DNA from: Termitomyces sp. T153
Lineage: Eukaryota > Basidiomycota > Agaricomycetes > Agaricales > Lyophyllaceae
Length of the DNA stretch: 64,000 nt
Direction: 5' to 3'
Assembly: GCA_018296165.2 (NCBI GenBank)
Contig: JACKQL020000004.1
Coordinates: 558,001 to 622,000, forward strand
Below, one piece after another: positions 59,450 through 64,000 of the stretch. Positions within the stretch are counted from its first letter, which is position 1, and the number at the start of each line of letters is the position of its first letter. Made by a program: the position numbers and the translations under genes. The notes under the pieces were generated by a model, which saw nothing but the letters and a program-made list of their open reading frames with translations, was not told where the DNA came from and did not search any database.

Positions 59450-60190
59450 TTGTCGTCTCTTCTTCTGTTTCGTCCGGCCCCTGTCTATTATCGCGTGTAA
59501 GTCTCCAGAAGGTCTATCAAATCGCTTCGTCGCGTGGATACACTGGAATAGAGCTTTGGTCGCGTTTGGGTCGCAGAGTATTGTGCTCGTGTTGTTTGGT
59601 CCTGTGCGTGTAGCCTTGTATGCGTCGCACTTGAGGAGGAAATGCTCTGCTGTCTCGTCGCTCACGCCGCATACTTTGCACGTCGTGGTATCTGACCTTT
59701 TGAACCAATAGAGGTACTGATTGTTGAACGGGTCGTCGCCGAGGGTCAGGTATGGTGAGCGTAAATGCGTGAGAACGAGAACGAAACCGAAATGTGAGTG
59801 AACGTGAGTGCAACCGCCATCAAGGGATCGCTTTGAGAGGTGCATTCACTGAGAATGAGAGTGGTCACGCGGAGCCGATGCTGGCTTGACCCGGCCAGTG
59901 CGGGAACACGACAATAAGCGTATTGCAGGTGTAAGGAAAGAGATACAAACTAAACTACTGCCTGTTTGCGCGCGGAATCAAGCAGGCGTACGATGTGATT
60001 GACTTTCAACATAGTCGGATCCACTGCCTTGATTCTCGCGTATCTTGGGGACTCTGTAATTGCTCGGCACGCCTTGCTCTCCTACTGTGCCATGACCGCT
60101 GCTTCAGAAGGCTAGGAGCGGCTTCCACAAGAACGGTAGTCCCTCAGGCTTCGAGCTCCATTCCATTGCCTTGTTCTGCTTTCGACCTCC
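59450..60190 (-). pseudogene. LINE ORF2 3' fragment (copy B)
   Basis: The minus-strand ORF at 59,845-59,444 includes FNNQYLYWFKRSDTTTCKV followed by CGVSDETAEHFLLKC, the C-terminal Cys/His knuckle of non-LTR retrotransposons, and 'ALFQCIHATKRFDR'. About 200 bp of unrelated sequence separates it from the upstream part that copy A keeps (near 59,960-60,190). It is a dead fragment. Confidence 0.6.
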
Positions 60191-61101
60191 TGGTCTGCCC
60201 TTTCGTGGCCCGGTATCTCTTCATGGCCTGGCGTTCGGTTTATTCGTATATATATCCGCACGGTCCGTCGATCTTCCTGACCTTCCGGATTCCGTTCAAC
60301 ACCTGTCGATGATGTACCATCCTCTCAACGTCTTCATTCCCGCCTGATCACTACTGTCTCCCTTATCCCCTCCCCTCTCCTCAGCCTCTCCCTGTGAATA
60401 GATATGCGTCGTTGACCCGAAGGCGCGTTTTAACTTTGTCGGTGGTAATTTCTTGACTCTCTGGATAACAAGTTCTGGATAAAACTGGAGGGACGTTTTG
60501 ATGGTCGTACATCTGTGAGAAATCGTGGCATTGAGAATTCAACGCCTCTCGTGTAGCAAGGGGGTCGAAATCGCCGTGCTTTGTGGTCGGGGTTGTATGT
60601 ATGCAAGTGCAAAGGTTGCGGATCGGCGGGACGGAAGAGAATTGTCGACGATGGGTAGCTCACAGGCAATGAGTCAGTCTGAACTCAGGCTGTCATAATT
60701 GTTGTTGACGTTGGATTATTGGTACAAACCGGCCTTTTGGGTATCCATGATGTCCGCGGGATCCTGGCACGAGATAGACACAACGCATGAGTAACTTGGT
60801 GACAAGTCAAGGTTAGAGCATGAAATTAGATCGTGGAGGGTCCTATATAAGAATAAGGAAGTCCATGTCCGTGCATGAATAAAATAATTAATAGTGGTAT
60901 ACTAAGAGTAGAACATGGACACAGAAACACTAGTCATGGTAGCGATATAATGATCTTAAAGTTCCAAAAAACATATGGACTGTGAAAAATGATGGTGGTG
61001 ATTGTTGAGTGGAGGATACATGTGCTTGATGTGATAAGAATTATAAATGAAATCGAGGATGACAAAGGAACACAACCGGAACATTGATTAGGGCTAGACG
61101 A

Positions 61102-62290
61102 TCAGGGAGACTTCGGGGGGGACTGAGGGATTTCTGTACGGAGCGAGGAGACGGCGATGTTTGTTCTTAGGCTCACAGGTTCAGAAATCGACGCGAACGA
61201 CGCGTCATAACTACGGAAAGAGTGTACAGGTGGCTGGTGATATGTTGTAGGCATCCGTGCCTGCTTAGCGGATGCTTCGTAAGAATCGTGAGGCGGATAG
61301 TAGGGCTGCAGTTGAGACGGAGATTGTTCGACAAATAGGGGCGAAGGCGAGTTTCTCCGCAGTTCAATGGGGCTACCTACGTCATCTGCAACGCTCGTTT
61401 CAGAGGTTGCCAGGTCTCTGTGGACCTTGAGGTGTTGAAGTAGGTTGTCGTGACGATTAAAGTGCTTGTTACACGAGGGATATGTACACTTGAAGGCTGC
61501 TCACGAATTAAACGTGGGGAACACATATTGAGCGTCAATGTGAAGAAAAGGTTAGGGGCGCGTCTGATAGACTCACGTTTCTCATGCGTATGGATCGAAC
61601 GGATGTGCCTTTTGAGGTGTTCACCCCGATGAAAGCATTTTCCACAGTTTTCAACTTTACAAACGTAGATCCGGGTGGCATCTTTGGGATTGGCAGGGGT
61701 GCCAGCGTCGTTACCAAGTTTTGTGGGAACACGACGGCCACGGCTCTTCTTGGTCAAATTAGGCACTGGTATAGGAAGATTTGCGCGTAACTTGGAGCTG
61801 GGATGGGTAATGGGGGTATCCGTGATCGAAGGCTCATGTATGTGTCCATCTTTAGACGGTGATATTTGGCGTGGTGGAGGCGGAACCACTACGGTATCTG
61901 CCTTGGTAGTAGTCATATTCGATGATTCAACAGCCTTATTGGAGGCTGATTTAATTCTTTTAAGCGCCGGAGTGGATTTCTGTATGACTTCGGGTAAAGG
62001 GGTTTCGTCAGGTCGGTGACGTTTGGTTACAATACCAGTCTGGGATCTCGTGAGCGGTCGTCGAGCTGAAGTTGCGAGTGTCCTAAGGTTATTCTCTGAT
62101 TCAGGCGGATATGTTATTTTCGCTTGGTTCGACGTTTTCTATAAATCCAAAAGGTCAATAGAATTATTCCTCAGCAAGGTCGCGTGCAGAAGAAGATACT
62201 CACCCCCTCCTCCACTAGTTGAGACTCTCCCTCTACGTGCAATGCGTCTTCCCGAATATTCTCCAAATTGAGCTCGCGAGTGGGATGCAT
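61102..62290 (-). CDS. C2H2 zinc-finger transcription factor (347 aa)
   Basis: My model is complement(join(61102..61496, 61577..62138, 62204..62290)); phases close. Two tandem zinc fingers lie in the middle: 'YVCKVENCGKCFHRGEHLKR' with HIRSIH, then, across the second intron, a THEKPF-type linker and 'CTYPSCNKHFNRHDNLLQHL' with KVH. The splice inside the linker restores its classic sequence, which supports the model. The N-terminal half is Pro/Ser/Lys-rich, probably disordered; the C-terminal tail is also low complexity. The arrangement resembles fungal Msn2/Com2-type regulators, a loose comparison. It would bind DNA in the nucleus. The start at 62,290 is the first in-frame ATG after a stop. 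Its 3' end is the part duplicated at 19,198-19,352. Confidence 0.85.
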
Positions 62291-64000
62291 ATTGGAGCTC
62301 CCGTTAAATGAGGACTGCGACAGGGGCTGGTAATGATTCGATACAGGCAGAAAGCTAGAAGAGCGAATCAAGGACCTGACACGCTGTTCAGTCGTCGTAA
62401 TGAGCGCACTAAATCCCGAGAGTAGCAAGGAGGCCGCGAGGAGAGGAGGTTGGAGGTTGAGGATGTCGAACTAAAGTAGAAGCCCCTGAGTTAGAGACGA
62501 ACTGACGGAAGCTTTTTTTTTCTTAAAACCACGTGGCCGTATGGCTTGCGTTTCTCTTACCCTTGTACCGAGATATCAAAACTAAACCTCTCATCCTGCA
62601 AAAATCGTCTCGCTAATCGTGTTATTGATAAAACTTCAATCTTTGCCAGAATGTGGACCTTGTTTCCAATGCTATAATGACCTCCAAGGTCTAATACTCA
62701 GCAAGTCTTGGAAGAACGTGATCTGAAGTGTCGCATCATCTTTTGACCCCGGACTGGTTCTCGTATAGTCTCTCCAAGCTCATGCAGGGGGGAAAACAAG
62801 AGATCAGCAGCATCTAGTGGCTTGAATTAATGCTTTTTCCGGGGGGGGTGGGGGAAGCAGTCGCTCTCGCTCCAAATCCCGTCTGTGTCTGGAACAAATC
62901 CGGAACCAAACTCATAATCTATGTAAATTATCAAACGGTCCGCCATTCACTGTCGGAGGGCATGATCTTAGCACGAAATAACAGGGCACCGTCTCCATTT
63001 TCACATCAAGGGTGAGAAATTCCTCATGTCTAATGAACAATTACAACAATCATAATAGCCCAACTCGGCCAAGTCAGGCGGACCATGGACTCAATGAGTT
63101 ACCACTCAGTGCTCAACACTCACCTGGCCATCGGTATTACGGTTTTGACACCAAGTTATCCATCATAGACGCGCCATGAGTAACACCTGTTTTCTCAATA
63201 CTTGCATTAATGCCTTACTCATGTTTGCCGGTTTGATATATTATCATCACGATGCCAATTCTGTTACCAGTGACTTGAGCACTTGTGACCAACACTGACT
63301 ACTTCTGGACAGTTTCAAGGTTCATAGATTGAAGTCTTTATCCCGATCACATCCTCCGACTGTTGTTATATATGGGTTTCTGTGATACTACCCTCGATAG
63401 CAGTCGCCCTGTATCCGCCTTTGAAAGGACCGCGGTATGCGTATGCAGCCGTGTCATGTGTGCGAAGAAACAGCTTAAATTACAGATACATCTCCATTTA
63501 CTTTTTGACGAGTCTGGACTTGTGAACCCATAGCCTCATCTGCCAGACCAGATGTTCGGCGACTTTGGACTATCAGAGATGGAGACGACTCCGAGTGTAT
63601 GATTTGGTTGCCTCTGCGCGTACTACCTACTTGCTGATATTGCCTTCCATCGGATGTTGGTATGAACGGAATACAGACTCTAGTCTTGACCCACTTCGAT
63701 GCCGTGTGTCTATTGTGTTGCATTTGCTCACGAACAGTTATCCCCAGATGGATGCTTTAGGACTGGCCCTTCTTTCTACTTATCGTTGCCTTCTTCTGAC
63801 CACTAGTTGTCTGAGAGCTATCATTGTACATGCTCTCTCTCAGCGTTTGGTTATGTTCCATGTGGACATTTGCGCACGGCTACCATTTTTGGCACCCTGA
63901 CGTGAGCTTCCAGGCAACGTCTCTTAGGACATTTCTGACCTAGCATGCGATCAGAATCCCATCAGCCAACGACCGTCCACTCCGAGGACAAGGATTGCGG
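62291..64000. other. No supported gene
   Basis: CpG-normal DNA. A minus-strand ORF of 82 codons (63,723-63,475, 'SSPSLIVQSRRTSGLADEAM') could be a last exon of a gene running in from the right, and a plus-strand ORF of 111 codons overlaps it. Neither has a recognised domain or a clear splice partner. Confidence 0.4.

Larger units (their letters stand above)
44662..61326 (+). repeat. Segmental duplication, copy B
   Basis: Collinear with 1-19,352. B-specific changes are the Copia insertion, a deletion of about 134 bp near 46,225, a deletion of about 100 bp near 57,675, two extra units of a short tandem repeat near 56,740-56,800, and about 200 bp of extra sequence near 59,755-59,960. The right end lies inside the last exon of a complete C2H2 gene, so this locus looks like the source of the copy at A. 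Confidence 0.93.

Noticed and set aside
1..64000. tRNA, rRNA or other structured RNA genes
   Set aside because: No cloverleaf with A and B boxes or rRNA core sequence was noticed; a tRNAscan and Rfam search would be needed to exclude small ones.

Overview
The window looks like a nuclear fragment from an Agaricomycete (mushroom-forming basidiomycete). Genes have very short GT-AG introns (about 40-60 bp). Transposable elements are of families common in these fungi: Ty3/Gypsy, Ty1/Copia, RNase H-bearing LINEs and DDE transposons. Large TE blocks are almost devoid of CpG, as expected after cytosine methylation and deamination. I see no rRNA, tRNA, CRISPR or prokaryotic operon. The species cannot be named from the sequence.

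Layout. (1) 1-19,352 is copy A of a direct duplication of about 10 kb; 44,662-61,326 is copy B. Both hold an old Gypsy pol remnant, an internally deleted DDE transposase, a small secreted cysteine-rich protein gene and a LINE 3' fragment. Each copy later received its own nested insertion. A has a Gypsy element (3,875-13,168, TSD TTGAT). B has a Copia element (47,911-54,515, TSD AGAAG), itself carrying a 1.16-kb CpG-rich solo LTR (51,797-52,955, TSD CCTCT). The right breakpoint cuts a C2H2 zinc-finger gene that is intact at B (61,102-62,290) and only a 3' stub at A. (2) 19,353-41,390 holds repeated copies of a convergent gene pair, called P (plus strand) and M (minus strand) here. It is interrupted at 24,340-30,860 by a CpG-poor block with a foldback-like repeat, minisatellites and a 5'-truncated LINE. 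(3) 41,673-42,918 is a spliced Trf4-type nucleotidyltransferase gene. (4) 62,291-64,000 holds no gene I can support.

The most novel content is the P/M family. P proteins (about 253 aa) consist of two tandem modules. Each module is coded by one exon of exactly 136 nt in phase 2 to 0, followed by one of exactly 127 nt in phase 0 to 1. M proteins (about 455 aa) carry one module built the same way (136 + 118 nt, same phases) between a Ser/Thr-rich region and a C-terminal membrane segment. I know no name for this module. The three pairs are convergent (184-270 bp between stop codons) and show tandem duplication, truncation and stop-codon decay, as in a birth-and-death family. Function is unknown. 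Partnership between P and M is only a hypothesis from their linkage and shared module.

Splice models were worked out by hand from reading frame, GT-AG (some GC-AG) sites and comparison of paralogues. There is no transcript evidence.
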